This document shows positions 23,808 to 32,218 of a DNA stretch of 34,629 nucleotides, one piece after another. This stretch comes from Duganella radicis. Its GTDB lineage: Bacteria > Pseudomonadota > Gammaproteobacteria > Burkholderiales > Burkholderiaceae_D. The stretch spans positions 1-34,629 of the forward strand of contig NZ_WNKY01000057.1 of NCBI RefSeq assembly GCF_009720825.1, in the 5' to 3' direction. Positions within the stretch are counted from its first letter, which is position 1. Each line of letters opens with the position of its first letter. Both the position numbers and the translations under genes were made by a program. The notes under the pieces were generated by a model. The model was not told the DNA's origin, did no database searches, and worked only from the letters and a program-made list of their open reading frames with translations.

Positions 23808-24196
23808 AGCACTGGTTGCTCGGCGCATTGCTGATGAGCGCCAGCCAGGCCGCGCGCGCCGAAGGGCCGGCGGCGCCCATCCCGTACAAGCAGGATGCGG
23901 CGGTGGCCGCCGCCGCGCTGCCTGGCGGCGCGCTCGGGGTGCTGATCTTGTCGGGCCTGGCGATCGTGGTCGTGTACGTACTGCGCAAGCGTCTCAATCT
24001 GCAAGCGCCGGGCAAGGGCGGAGCGCGCCATCTGCGGGTGCTGGAAACCCAGCGCCTGGGACCGCGCACGCTGTTGTCGGTGGTGGAGTTTGCCGGCAGC
24101 CGGTATCTGATCGCGCAAAGCGAACAGGGTGTCACTTGCCTGGCGTCGGCGCCCGACGCTGCCCAGCCTTTCCCGGCAGGCGAGGGGGCGGCATGA
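23804..24196 (+). CDS. fliO: export gate assembly protein FliO
   Basis: The 130-aa protein starts with a signal-like segment (residues 3-19). A transmembrane helix at about 47-63 (LGVLILSGLAIVVVYVLRKR) is followed by a small cytoplasmic domain with LETQRLGPRTLLSVVEFAGS and YLIAQSEQGVTCL, typical of FliO. FliO helps fold FliP into the export gate. Its position between fliN and fliP is standard. The stop overlaps the fliP start. Confidence 0.88.
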   Translation: MKHWLLGALLMSASQAARAEGPAAPIPYKQDAAVAAAALPGGALGVLILSGLAIVVVYVLRKRLNLQAPGKGGARHLRVLETQRLGPRTLLSVVEFAGSRYLIAQSEQGVTCLASAPDAAQPFPAGEGAA

Positions 24197-24960
24197 TGAA
24201 GATTCGTTTGCGCCATCTTGGTTTGGGCGTCTTGCTGCTGGCGGGCGCGGCCACGGCCTGGGCCGCGGCCGACACCACGGCGCTGTCGCTGCCGGGCTTG
24301 CAGGTGCGGGTGGCGGACGGCGGTGGTTCGGCGCAGGTGTCGTCGGCCGTCAAGATTCTGCTCGGCCTGACGGTGCTCAGCCTGGCGCCGGCCATCCTGA
24401 TGTCGATGACCTCGTTTATCCGCATCGTCATCGTGCTGTCCATGCTGCGCCACGCGCTGGGCATGCAGGAAACCCCGCCCAACACCGTCATCATCAGCCT
24501 GGCGCTGTTCCTGACGTTGTTTACGATGTCGCCGGCTTTGCAAGAAATGAACAGCAAGTCCTTCCAGCCGTATATGGCCGGGAAAATCGGCACGGAAACC
24601 GCGGTGGGGCGCGCCGCCACGCCGCTGCGCGAATTCATGGTGCGGCAGACGCGCGAACAGGATCTGGCGCTGATGGTGGAGCTGGCCAAGGCCGAGCAGC
24701 CGAAGAGCATGGACGACATCAGCATGGTGCAGCTGATCCCTGCTTTCATGCTGTCGGAGTTGCGGTCTGCGTTCCAGATCGGCTTTGTCATTTTCCTGCC
24801 GTTCCTGCTGGTCGATTTAATCGTGTCAAGCGCGCTGATGGCGCTGGGCATGATGATGGTGCCGCCGGCATCGATCTCGCTGCCGTTGAAGATACTGATG
24901 TTTGTGCTGATCGACGGCTGGAACCTGGTTGTGCGTGCCTTGTTGGGCACCTTCTCCTGA
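24193..24960 (+). CDS. fliP: export gate protein FliP
   Basis: The 255-aa protein has a cleavable signal peptide (ending AWAAAD) and four transmembrane segments. The FliP signatures SFIRIVIVLSMLRHALGMQE and PPNTVIISLALFLTLFTMSP are intact, as is IPAFMLSELRSAFQIGFVIF. Five FliP copies form the pore of the export gate with FliQ and FliR. ATG 24193 (ATGA with fliO) or the ATG three bases later could be the start, with GAGGGGG upstream. FliQ and FliR are separated from it here by fliA and three accessory genes, an unusual split. Confidence 0.96.
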   Translation: MMKIRLRHLGLGVLLLAGAATAWAAADTTALSLPGLQVRVADGGGSAQVSSAVKILLGLTVLSLAPAILMSMTSFIRIVIVLSMLRHALGMQETPPNTVIISLALFLTLFTMSPALQEMNSKSFQPYMAGKIGTETAVGRAATPLREFMVRQTREQDLALMVELAKAEQPKSMDDISMVQLIPAFMLSELRSAFQIGFVIFLPFLLVDLIVSSALMALGMMMVPPASISLPLKILMFVLIDGWNLVVRALLGTFS

Positions 24961-24964
24961 GACG

Positions 24965-25720
24965 ATGGCGATGGGCGCGGGCTTGAATATCGACATGGAC
25001 GAGGCAGCGTTGCTGTGGGCGGAGTTTACCCACGGCCGCAATGCCAGCGTGCGCGAGCGCCTGGCCGCCCTGTACATGCCGTTCGCCCGCATGCTGGCCG
25101 CGAAGATGTACGCCGGCCGCACCCATCATCATGTCGAGTTTGACGACTACCTGCAATACGCCCGGGTCGGCCTGCTGGAAGCGGTGGACCGCTACGACGT
25201 CAGCCGGGGCTACAAGTTTGAAACCTATGCCGGCAGCCGTATCAATGGCGCTATACTCAGCGGTATGGAGAGCTATAGCGAGGTGCACGAGCAGGTCGCC
25301 GCGCGCAAGCGCATTGTCGAGGAGCGCATGGCCTCTTTGCAGGACGCGCCGCGGCCCGCCGACAAGCAGGAAGACTTGTTCGGCTACCTGGCCGAACTGG
25401 CGATCGGCCTGGCGGTGGGGTTTGCCCTGGATCAGACCGGCATGTTCGAGGCGGCCGAACCGGCGGTCTCCCATTACGATTACACCTATGCGGGGGTGGA
25501 GCTCAGGCAATTGCGGGCGCGCCTGAAAAGTCTGGTGAATGAGCTGCCTGGCAAGCACCGGCAGGTGATTCATAGCCACTACCTCCAGCAAATGCCATTT
25601 GATGAGATCGCCCGCGCGCTTTCGATAAGCAAAGGGCGGGTTTCGCAAATACACAAGGAAGCTTTGCTGCGCCTGCGTGACAGCGTGCGCGCGGCGCCGG
25701 AACTGAACTGGAGCGGATAG
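24965..25720 (+). CDS. fliA: FliA-like (sigma-28 family) sigma factor
   Basis: The 251-aa sigma-70 family protein is most like FliA. Region 2 is at about residues 50-100 (VEFDDYLQYARVGLLEAVDR, then FETYAGSRINGAILSGM). Region 4 is at about 195-240 (LPGKHRQVIHSHYLQQMPFD, ISKGRVSQIHKEALLRLRD). Region 3, which in FliA is a clear helical domain, is replaced by a hydrophobic stretch LAELAIGLAVGFALDQTGMF. It would direct RNA polymerase to late flagellar-type promoters. No anti-sigma flgM is in the window. Start choice among ATGs at 24965, 24971 and 24995 is uncertain. It sits inside the structural operon between fliP and the accessory genes. Confidence 0.85.
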   Translation: MAMGAGLNIDMDEAALLWAEFTHGRNASVRERLAALYMPFARMLAAKMYAGRTHHHVEFDDYLQYARVGLLEAVDRYDVSRGYKFETYAGSRINGAILSGMESYSEVHEQVAARKRIVEERMASLQDAPRPADKQEDLFGYLAELAIGLAVGFALDQTGMFEAAEPAVSHYDYTYAGVELRQLRARLKSLVNELPGKHRQVIHSHYLQQMPFDEIARALSISKGRVSQIHKEALLRLRDSVRAAPELNWSG

Positions 25721-25767
25721 CGTGTCGCCTGCCGCCCCCCACACCGACTACTATCAATGGAACGATC

Positions 25768-26355
25768 ATGACCAATAACACCACACTTGCCATGCTGGAT
25801 CAGCCCGAACTGCAACAGCTGGCCATCAATGCCAGCACGGCGGGCGATTCGGCCAGCGCCATCGCTTATCTGAAAGAAGCGGTGTCGCGCGCCGACGCCA
25901 CGGCGATCGCCCACTATTTGCTGGGGGCGGAATATGCCCAGATCCAGATGTATCCACGGGCCATCGGCGAAATGGAGGCCGCGATCGCGCTCGATCCGGC
26001 CTTGTCCATCGCGCGCCTGCAACTGGGCCTGCTGTGGCTGGGGGCGAATGACAACGCCCGCGCCGCCGATGTGCTGCAACCCCTGACCGAACTGGCGGAC
26101 ACACAGGCGCTGCATCACTTTGGCGCCGGCTTGCTGCATCTGATCCGGGAAGAGAAGGCCGAGGCCGTGTGCAGCCTGAATGCGGGCGTGGCGCTGAATA
26201 CCGCCATTCCGCCGCTGAACCTCGATATGCAAAAGATCGTGCAGCAGCTGGAACAGGACCTGCCGGCGGCCAACGACGCCCCCCAGGCGGCGCCGGCCGC
26301 CACGGACGACGGCCAGCATATCTTGCTGTCGGCCTACACCGGCCTGCGTCATTGA
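25768..26355 (+). CDS. TPR-repeat accessory protein A
   Basis: The 195-aa soluble protein contains about three to four TPR-like helix pairs: SASAIAYLKEAVSRADATAI, then AHYLLGAEYAQIQMYPRAIGEMEAAIALDP (quoted in part) and ARLQLGLLWLGANDNARAADV. A Pro/Ala-rich tail (about 160-180) follows. There is no signal peptide or membrane helix. It is the first of three genes lying between fliA and fliQ that are not part of a standard flagellar set. TPR proteins in type III systems often act as chaperones or assembly factors, which would fit, but no specific function can be read. It starts 47 bases after fliA. Confidence 0.75.
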   Translation: MTNNTTLAMLDQPELQQLAINASTAGDSASAIAYLKEAVSRADATAIAHYLLGAEYAQIQMYPRAIGEMEAAIALDPALSIARLQLGLLWLGANDNARAADVLQPLTELADTQALHHFGAGLLHLIREEKAEAVCSLNAGVALNTAIPPLNLDMQKIVQQLEQDLPAANDAPQAAPAATDDGQHILLSAYTGLRH

Positions 26356-26376
26356 TGCGATGACGGGAGCGTAGCC

Positions 26377-26754
26377 ATGGCGTCGGCAATCGGTTCGGTC
26401 AATCAACTGGTTAAGGTCATCCAGAGCCAACTCGCGCAGCGCGGGGCGGCGGCCCCTGCCGGCAAGCGGGGCGAGCTGGCACAGCAAGCGCGTACCCAGC
26501 GCTATGCCCCGGAAAACCTGAGCGCGCTGATTGAATTGCGCGTGCGACAGATCGCCCGCGACGACCCGCAGCGCGGCCGCAAGGTTTTCCGCGTCTTCCT
26601 GGAAGCGGTCTTGCTCTCGCATTTCGGCGAGCATCTGGTGAACGATCCCCGTTTTTTCCAGATGGTCGATGATATACAAGTGGCGATGGAAAGCGATGCC
26701 GCCTGCCGCGAACTGGTCAACCAGGCGATAGCGCAATTGCTGGCGGAAGTTTAA
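26377..26754 (+). CDS. helical hypothetical protein in the flagellar operon
   Basis: I do not recognise this 125-aa protein. It is predicted mostly alpha-helical and cytoplasmic: an amphipathic N-terminal helix (VNQLVKVIQSQLAQRG), a basic linker, then ALIELRVRQIARDDPQRGRK, VFRVFLEAVLLSHFGEHLV and a terminal helix ending AIAQLLAEV. No signal peptide, metal site or catalytic motif is visible. RBS GGGAG lies 9 bases upstream. It sits between two TPR proteins with 15-21-base gaps, so it is probably their partner or client. Its codon use matches its neighbours, supporting a real gene. Confidence 0.7.
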   Translation: MASAIGSVNQLVKVIQSQLAQRGAAAPAGKRGELAQQARTQRYAPENLSALIELRVRQIARDDPQRGRKVFRVFLEAVLLSHFGEHLVNDPRFFQMVDDIQVAMESDAACRELVNQAIAQLLAEV

Positions 26755-26769
26755 TAGCTTGGAGAATGT

Positions 26770-27918
26770 ATGAGCGAAGTAATGCAACAACTGGAGCGCA
26801 GCGAGGCCTATCTGGCGGTCGATCCGGACAACAAGGAATTGCTGGCGCGGGTCGTCGACCTCAGCCTGGCCGCAGCCGACCACGCCAGGGCCGAGCGCCA
26901 TGCGCTGGCGGCGCTGCAACGCTATCCGAAGGACGCCTATTTCCTGGCGCGCCTGGGCCAGGTCTATCTGGCGCAGCAAAAATGGCGCGCCGCCGAGGAG
27001 GTGTTCGCGGCGCTGTCGGCCCGCTATGCGGACATCAATCTGGCCTACAATCTGGCGTACGCCCTGGTCTGGCAACAGCGCCACGCGGAGGCCTACGCGG
27101 CGCTTGAGCCGCATCTGGCCGCGCCGGAACTGACGGCGCCCATGTTGACGCTGGCGGTGCGCGCGCTGCATCACATGGGGGAGGGCGATCGCGCCATCAC
27201 GCTGGGCGAGGCACGGATGGAGCGCGGCCGCGACGACGCCGACTTCCTTTCCGCGCTGAGCCTGGTCTGTCTGGACGCCGAACGCCTGGAGCAGGCCGAA
27301 CAGCTGAGCGACGCGGCCATGACGCTGCGCACCCAAGGCGCGGATGCGTCGGCCGTCCCGCTGGAGGCGCTGGTCACGGCGGGCTCGCTGGCCTTGGCGC
27401 GTGCCGATGGCGACGCCGCCACCAGCCGCTTCCAGCAGGTGCTGGCGCGCAATCCGGCGGAAGGCCGCAGCTGGTCCGGGCTTGGCACGGCCAGCCTGCT
27501 GAAGCGCGATAACGACGCCGCGCAACAGCAACTGGAGCAGGCCGTGAAATACATGCCGGGACACATCGGCAGCTGGCACCTGCTGGCATGGAGCCGCATT
27601 TTCGCTGGCCGTCTGGACAAGGCGCAGGCGGCGTTCCAGCAGGCGCTGGACCTGGACCGCAATTTTGGCGACAGCCATGGCGGCATGGCGGTGGTGCAGG
27701 CCATGCAGGGCGCGCGCGAGCAGGCGCAGGCCAGCATCGACCGCGCCTTGGGCCTGGACCGCGACAGCCTGTCGGCGCGCTACGCGCAAATGATACTGGC
27801 TGGCCAGACCGAGGACCCGGAGCGCTTCCGCGCGCTCGCCATGCGCCTGCTGTCGTCGCGGCAGGCGGCGTTCGGGCGCAGCGTTGGCGAACTGCTGGAG
27901 CAATATGAATCCAGGTAA
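26770..27918 (+). CDS. TPR-repeat accessory protein B
   Basis: The 382-aa soluble protein is built of tandem TPR-like units through most of its length, for example YFLARLGQVYLAQQKWRAAE (residue ~57), a middle set around 130-170, and a strong C-terminal set SWHLLAWSRIFAGRLDKAQA with AFQQALDLDR. There is no signal peptide. RBS GGAGA precedes the ATG by 5 bases. It could scaffold or chaperone substrates of the export apparatus, or bind the sigma factor; none of this is shown by the sequence. It is followed by fliQ after 30 bases, so it is locked into the export-gate transcription unit. Confidence 0.78.
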   Translation: MSEVMQQLERSEAYLAVDPDNKELLARVVDLSLAAADHARAERHALAALQRYPKDAYFLARLGQVYLAQQKWRAAEEVFAALSARYADINLAYNLAYALVWQQRHAEAYAALEPHLAAPELTAPMLTLAVRALHHMGEGDRAITLGEARMERGRDDADFLSALSLVCLDAERLEQAEQLSDAAMTLRTQGADASAVPLEALVTAGSLALARADGDAATSRFQQVLARNPAEGRSWSGLGTASLLKRDNDAAQQQLEQAVKYMPGHIGSWHLLAWSRIFAGRLDKAQAAFQQALDLDRNFGDSHGGMAVVQAMQGAREQAQASIDRALGLDRDSLSARYAQMILAGQTEDPERFRALAMRLLSSRQAAFGRSVGELLEQYESR

Positions 27919-27948
27919 AACCGCCGTTCGCGCGGCGCGGAGCTCGTC

Positions 27949-28215
27949 ATGAGGCCGGACCTGGCATTGCAGTTGCTGGGCGAGCTGCTGTGGACCGGCC
28001 TGCTGATCTCGGCGCCACTGCTGGCGGTGACGCTGGTGGTCGGCTTGCTGGTCAGCGTGATCCAGGTCGTCACCCAGGTACAGGAGGCCTCGCTCACCTT
28101 CATCCCCAAGCTGATCGCGGCGGTGGTGGTGCTGGTGGTGTGCGGGCCGTGGATGCTGAAACGGCTGGTGGGCTTCTCCAGCACGCTGATCGCCAACATC
28201 CCGACCTACTTCTGA
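27949..28215 (+). CDS. fliQ: export gate protein FliQ
   Basis: The 88-aa protein has two hydrophobic hairpin helices (about 13-38 and 53-75) and the FliQ signature ISAPLLAVTLVVGLLVSVIQ followed by QVQEASLTFIPKLIAAV. It packs around the FliP pore in the export gate. fliR follows 3 bases later. Length and motifs are typical. Confidence 0.95.
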   Translation: MRPDLALQLLGELLWTGLLISAPLLAVTLVVGLLVSVIQVVTQVQEASLTFIPKLIAAVVVLVVCGPWMLKRLVGFSSTLIANIPTYF

Positions 28216-28218
28216 CGC

Positions 28219-28983
28219 ATGAGCATCGATATCGATCCGCGCTGGATGCTGGCGGTATGTTGCACCGCCGTGCGGCTGGGCGCGCTGATGCTGCTGTCGC
28301 CCATCTTTACCAGCCTGGGCGGGCTGGTGACGGTGCGCGTCCTGCTGACCCTGTCCCTGAGCGTGCTGCTGGTCTCGGGCCTGCATACCGCCTTGCCGGC
28401 GGCCGTGACCGACATCGTTCCGCTGATCCTGCTGGCGCTGGCGGAGCTCGTCACTGGCCTGACGCTGGCTTTTGGCGTGTTTGCCGCCTTCGGCGCGTTC
28501 GCGCTGGCGGGCAAGATCCTGGACGTGCAGAGCGGTCTCGGCCTGGGCAGCGTGTACGACCCGGTGACCCGCGGCGGCGCTCCGCTGTTCACCACCCTGC
28601 TCAACATGGCGGCGGTGGTGGTGTTCTTCGGATTGGATGCGCATCACGCCTTGCTGCGCGGCTTCGCCTACTCGCTGCAACAAGTGCCGCCGGGCTCGGG
28701 TTTTCATGCGCTGGACATGGAGCCGGTGCTGCGCCAGTTCGGCCTGATGTTTTCGCTGGGCGTGGCCATGATCATTCCCGTCATGCTGTGCCTGTTGCTG
28801 ACGGAAACCGGTCTGGCCGTGGTGTCGCGCGTGCTGCCGCAGATGAATGTGTTCGTGGTGGGCGTGCCGGCCAAGATCGTGGTCGGGCTGGTGTTGTTTG
28901 CCATGACGGTGGGGGCGTTGCAGCCCGTGATGGCGCGTGTGTATGAGTCGATTTTTATTTATTGGGAACAGGTGCTGACGTAA
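28219..28983 (+). CDS. fliR: export gate protein FliR
   Basis: The 254-aa membrane protein has five to six hydrophobic segments and FliR motifs: RLGALMLLSPIFTSLGG, then GKILDVQSGLGLGSVYDP and TETGLAVVSRVLPQMNVFVV, which ends with GVPAKIVVGL. One copy joins five FliP to complete the gate. It starts 3 bases after fliQ and ends directly against the flhB ATG. Confidence 0.95.
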   Translation: MSIDIDPRWMLAVCCTAVRLGALMLLSPIFTSLGGLVTVRVLLTLSLSVLLVSGLHTALPAAVTDIVPLILLALAELVTGLTLAFGVFAAFGAFALAGKILDVQSGLGLGSVYDPVTRGGAPLFTTLLNMAAVVVFFGLDAHHALLRGFAYSLQQVPPGSGFHALDMEPVLRQFGLMFSLGVAMIIPVMLCLLLTETGLAVVSRVLPQMNVFVVGVPAKIVVGLVLFAMTVGALQPVMARVYESIFIYWEQVLT

Positions 28984-30069
28984 ATGGCAGAGCAGGACGC
29001 CGAAAGATCGGAACAGGCCACGCCCCACAAGCTGGAAGAGGCGCGTAAAAAGGGTTCGGTCGCCCGCAGCATGGACTTCAACGCGATGTCGATGATGGCG
29101 GCGCTCGCCGTCACGCTGTACGCCACCGGCTGGGATGGCGTCCGGCAGATGTTGGTGATGCAGCAGCGGATACTGGGCGCGGCCAGCCGCCACGCCTGGA
29201 GCGTGGAAGCGGTGGCCGGCTGGATGGGCCAGCTGATGACGGGCATGCTGCACGTGCTGGCGCCGCTGTTCATGACCTTGCTGGTGGTGGCGGTATTGAG
29301 CAACCTGGTGCAGACCGGACCGATTTTCAGCCTGCATCCGCTCAAGCCCGACCTCGATAAGCTGAACCCGATGACGGGATTCAAGCGCGTGTTCTCCATG
29401 CGCACCCTGTTCGAGTCGGCCAAGAGCATCGTCAAGCTGGCGATCCTGGGCATCGTGGTCTACATGCTGGTGCGCGACACCATCCCTGGGCTGATGAGCT
29501 TGTCCGCCATGCCGTCCAAGGGCTATCTGCGCCTGGTGCTGGCACTGGTCGGGTCGCTGCTGGTCAAGCTGGTGCTGACCTTGTTGTGCATCGCCTTGAT
29601 CGATATCGGCTTTACGCGCTGGGAGTTCGCCAAGCGCATGCGCATGAGCAAGCGCGACATCAAGGACGAATCGAAGAACCGCGATGGCGACCCGCGCATC
29701 CGCGCCCGCATCCGCGACTTGCGCAAGGAAATGCTCAAGCGCAGCCAGGCGGCGGCCAAGGTGGAGCAGGCCGATGTGCTGATCACCAATCCGACCCGGC
29801 TGGCGGTGGCGCTGAGCTACAGCCACGGCAAGTCGGCTGCGCCGCAAGTGGTGGCCAAGGGCGCCGGCGAACTGGCGCGCAAGATGCGCGAACTGGCCGG
29901 GCGCCATCATATTCCGGTGGTGCAGAACCGCGCGCTGGCGCGGGCGCTGTTCCGCGAAGTTGATTTCGACGGCTATGTGCCGGAGAAACTGTATCCGCAG
30001 GTCGCCAAGATCATGGTCTGGGTTTATGCAATGCGCGAAGCGAAGCGCGCTACGAAAAAGGTGGTTTGA
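28984..30069 (+). CDS. flhB: substrate-specificity switch protein FlhB, with NPTR in place of NPTH
   Basis: The 361-aa FlhB has four transmembrane helices in the first ~210 residues, the opening EQDAERSEQATPHKLEEARK motif, the cytoplasmic linker MRMSKRDIKDESKNRDGDP, and the cleavage-domain segment ITNPTRLAVALSYSHGKSAA. FlhB cleaves itself between Asn and Pro of NPTH, and this licenses the change from rod/hook to later substrates. Asn269 and Pro270 align exactly with the E. coli numbering, but His272 is Arg here. Asn and Pro drive the chemistry, so cleavage may persist with altered speed. The C-terminal YPQVAKIMVWVYAMR is normal. The stop overlaps flhA (TGATG). Confidence 0.94.
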   Translation: MAEQDAERSEQATPHKLEEARKKGSVARSMDFNAMSMMAALAVTLYATGWDGVRQMLVMQQRILGAASRHAWSVEAVAGWMGQLMTGMLHVLAPLFMTLLVVAVLSNLVQTGPIFSLHPLKPDLDKLNPMTGFKRVFSMRTLFESAKSIVKLAILGIVVYMLVRDTIPGLMSLSAMPSKGYLRLVLALVGSLLVKLVLTLLCIALIDIGFTRWEFAKRMRMSKRDIKDESKNRDGDPRIRARIRDLRKEMLKRSQAAAKVEQADVLITNPTRLAVALSYSHGKSAAPQVVAKGAGELARKMRELAGRHHIPVVQNRALARALFREVDFDGYVPEKLYPQVAKIMVWVYAMREAKRATKKVV

Positions 30070-32126
30070 TGTTGTCTCTACGTCGTGTTTTTAACAGCAA
30101 TACCGATCTGGTGATGGCCTTGCTGGTGGTGGGTATCCTGACGGTGCTGTTCGTGCCGATTCCCTCGGGCGTGCTGGATTTCCTGATCCTGACCAATGTC
30201 AGCTTCGCCTTGCTGATACTGCTGCTGACGTTCTACATCGGCCGGCCGGTGGAGTTTTCCACCTTCCCGTCGCTGCTGCTGATCGCCACGCTGTTCCGCC
30301 TATCCTTGAACGTGGCGGCCACGCGCCTGATCCTGTCCGACGCCGACGCCGGCCGCGTGATATCGGCCATCGGCTCATATGTGGTCGGCGGCAATTACGT
30401 GATCGGCATGATCGTGTTCCTGATCCTGGTGGTGGTGCAGTACGTGGTGGTCACCAGCGGCGCCCAGCGCGTGTCGGAAGTGGCGGCCCGCTTCACGCTG
30501 GATAGCATGCCGGGCCAGCAGATGAGCATCGACGCCGACCTCAACATGGGCTTCATCGACCAGGAAGAGGCCAAGCGCCGCCGCAAAATGCTGGAAAAGG
30601 AAAGCGGCTTCTACGGCGCCATGGATGGCGCCAGCAAATTCGTCAAGGGCGACGCCATCGCCGGCATCGTCATCATGCTGATCAACATCATCGGCGGCCT
30701 GGTGATCGGCGTCATGCAGATGGGCATGCGCTGGGACCAGGCGTTGCAGACCTTCACCCTGCTGACCGTGGGCGACGGCATCGTCACCCAGGTGCCGGCG
30801 CTGGTGATCGCGGTGGGCACCGGTATCATCGTGACCCGCTCGGCGTCGGACGGCAACCTGAGCGCGGAAGTGCTCAAGCAGATCACCTCCTTCCCCAAGA
30901 CCATGTTCATCGTGGCGGGGGCGCTGTCGGTGGTGCTGATACTGCCCGGCATACCGCCGCTGCCCGTGCTGTGCCTGCTCGCATTGATGCTGGCGGTGGG
31001 CGTGGCGATGCTGCGCAAGAAAAACAGCGAAGACGATCCGGCCGCGACGGAAGAATCCGAGGCCGAGGAAAAAGAGGGCGAGAAAGACGCCTACGACATG
31101 CTCAAGGTCGAGCCGGTTGAAGTGCTGGTCGGCGCCAACCTGGTGCCACTGGTCAGTGGCGAAAAAACCGTCTTCATGGAACGCATCGCCGCGATCCGCA
31201 AGCAGTACGCGCTGGATTCCGGCATGGTGCTGCCGCGCGTGCGCTTCCGCGACGCCCCCAGCCTCGGGGCCAACGCGTATGAATTGCAAGTGTTCGGCGT
31301 GCCGGCAGGCAAAGGCGAGATCATGATCGACCGCACACTGGCCATCCACGCCGGCGGCGACCAGCGCACCATCAAAGGCATCGCCACGCGGGAGCCGACC
31401 TACGGCCTGCCGGCCATCTGGATCGAGGATACGGAACGCGAGCTGGCGCGCGCGGCGCGCTACACCCTGGTCGATGCGGCGACCGTCTTCATCACCCACC
31501 TGAGCGAAGTATTGAAACAACAGTCCGCGCAGCTGCTGACGCGCACCGAGACCGACAAACTGTTGCAACGCATCCGCCAGCAGCAGCCGGGGCTGGTGGA
31601 AGAACTGATCCCGACCATCCTGTCGGTCAGCGACGTGCAGAAAGTGCTGCAAAACCTGCTGCGGGAAAAAGTCTCGATCCGCAACCTGGAGGTGATTCTG
31701 GAGTCGCTGGTCGACATGGCGCGCAACAGCAAGGACTTGGGCTATCTGACCGAGATCGTGCGCCAGAAGCTGGGCGCGGCGATCTGCCAGGCCTTGCTGG
31801 GTGAGATGACGGCCCTGAGCGTATTGACGCTGGACCCGGGCGTGGAGCAGGTGCTGCTACAGAGTCTGCGTAGTGTAGAGCAGGGCAGCAACATGGCGAT
31901 TGAACCACGCTACGCCGAGCAGCTGCAATCGCGCCTGGCGGCCGAATCGGAGCGCATGATGAAGGCGAACATGCTGCCCATCCTGCTGTGCGCCCCCGAC
32001 CTGCGCCGTCACGTGCGATCGCTGTCGGAGCGCATGATTCCGCATATGCGCATCCTGTCCATGGCGGAAATCCCGAACACGGTTAACCTAAAATCCTACG
32101 GCGTAGTGAGCCTGCCGATCGCTTAG
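30069..32126 (+). CDS. flhA: export gate protein FlhA
   Basis: This full-length FlhA (685 aa) has about eight transmembrane helices in residues 15-320. The FHIPEP signature lies near 140 (VAARFTLDSMPGQQMSIDAD), followed by LNMGFIDQEEAKRRRK. A charged linker (about 325-345, Glu-rich) leads to the cytoplasmic ring domain, with IRKQYALDSGMVLPRVRFRD and ending LPIA. It forms the nonameric ring that docks chaperone-substrate complexes and couples export to the proton gradient. ATG 30069 overlaps the flhB stop. It is the last gene of the flagellar block. I see no convincing terminator after it. Confidence 0.97.
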   Translation: MLSLRRVFNSNTDLVMALLVVGILTVLFVPIPSGVLDFLILTNVSFALLILLLTFYIGRPVEFSTFPSLLLIATLFRLSLNVAATRLILSDADAGRVISAIGSYVVGGNYVIGMIVFLILVVVQYVVVTSGAQRVSEVAARFTLDSMPGQQMSIDADLNMGFIDQEEAKRRRKMLEKESGFYGAMDGASKFVKGDAIAGIVIMLINIIGGLVIGVMQMGMRWDQALQTFTLLTVGDGIVTQVPALVIAVGTGIIVTRSASDGNLSAEVLKQITSFPKTMFIVAGALSVVLILPGIPPLPVLCLLALMLAVGVAMLRKKNSEDDPAATEESEAEEKEGEKDAYDMLKVEPVEVLVGANLVPLVSGEKTVFMERIAAIRKQYALDSGMVLPRVRFRDAPSLGANAYELQVFGVPAGKGEIMIDRTLAIHAGGDQRTIKGIATREPTYGLPAIWIEDTERELARAARYTLVDAATVFITHLSEVLKQQSAQLLTRTETDKLLQRIRQQQPGLVEELIPTILSVSDVQKVLQNLLREKVSIRNLEVILESLVDMARNSKDLGYLTEIVRQKLGAAICQALLGEMTALSVLTLDPGVEQVLLQSLRSVEQGSNMAIEPRYAEQLQSRLAAESERMMKANMLPILLCAPDLRRHVRSLSERMIPHMRILSMAEIPNTVNLKSYGVVSLPIA

Positions 32127-32218
32127 CTGGCATGACATCGAGCACACCTCGGGTGCGGCTATTAAACATTTCATGCCATGTCTGGATAAATTGGTATCTG
32201 CGTTCTCGAACCGCCACC

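Noticed and set aside
25579..29910. Very long open frame on the minus strand (over 1,400 codons) opposite the TPR-fliQ-fliR-flhB genes
   Set aside because: It is His/Gln/Arg-rich low-complexity translation, the typical antisense shadow of GC-rich genes with G/C third positions; the + strand carries well-recognised proteins across the same span.
32127..32170. Terminator after flhA
   Set aside because: The only pairing is a short CACC/GGTG hairpin with no T-run; not convincing.
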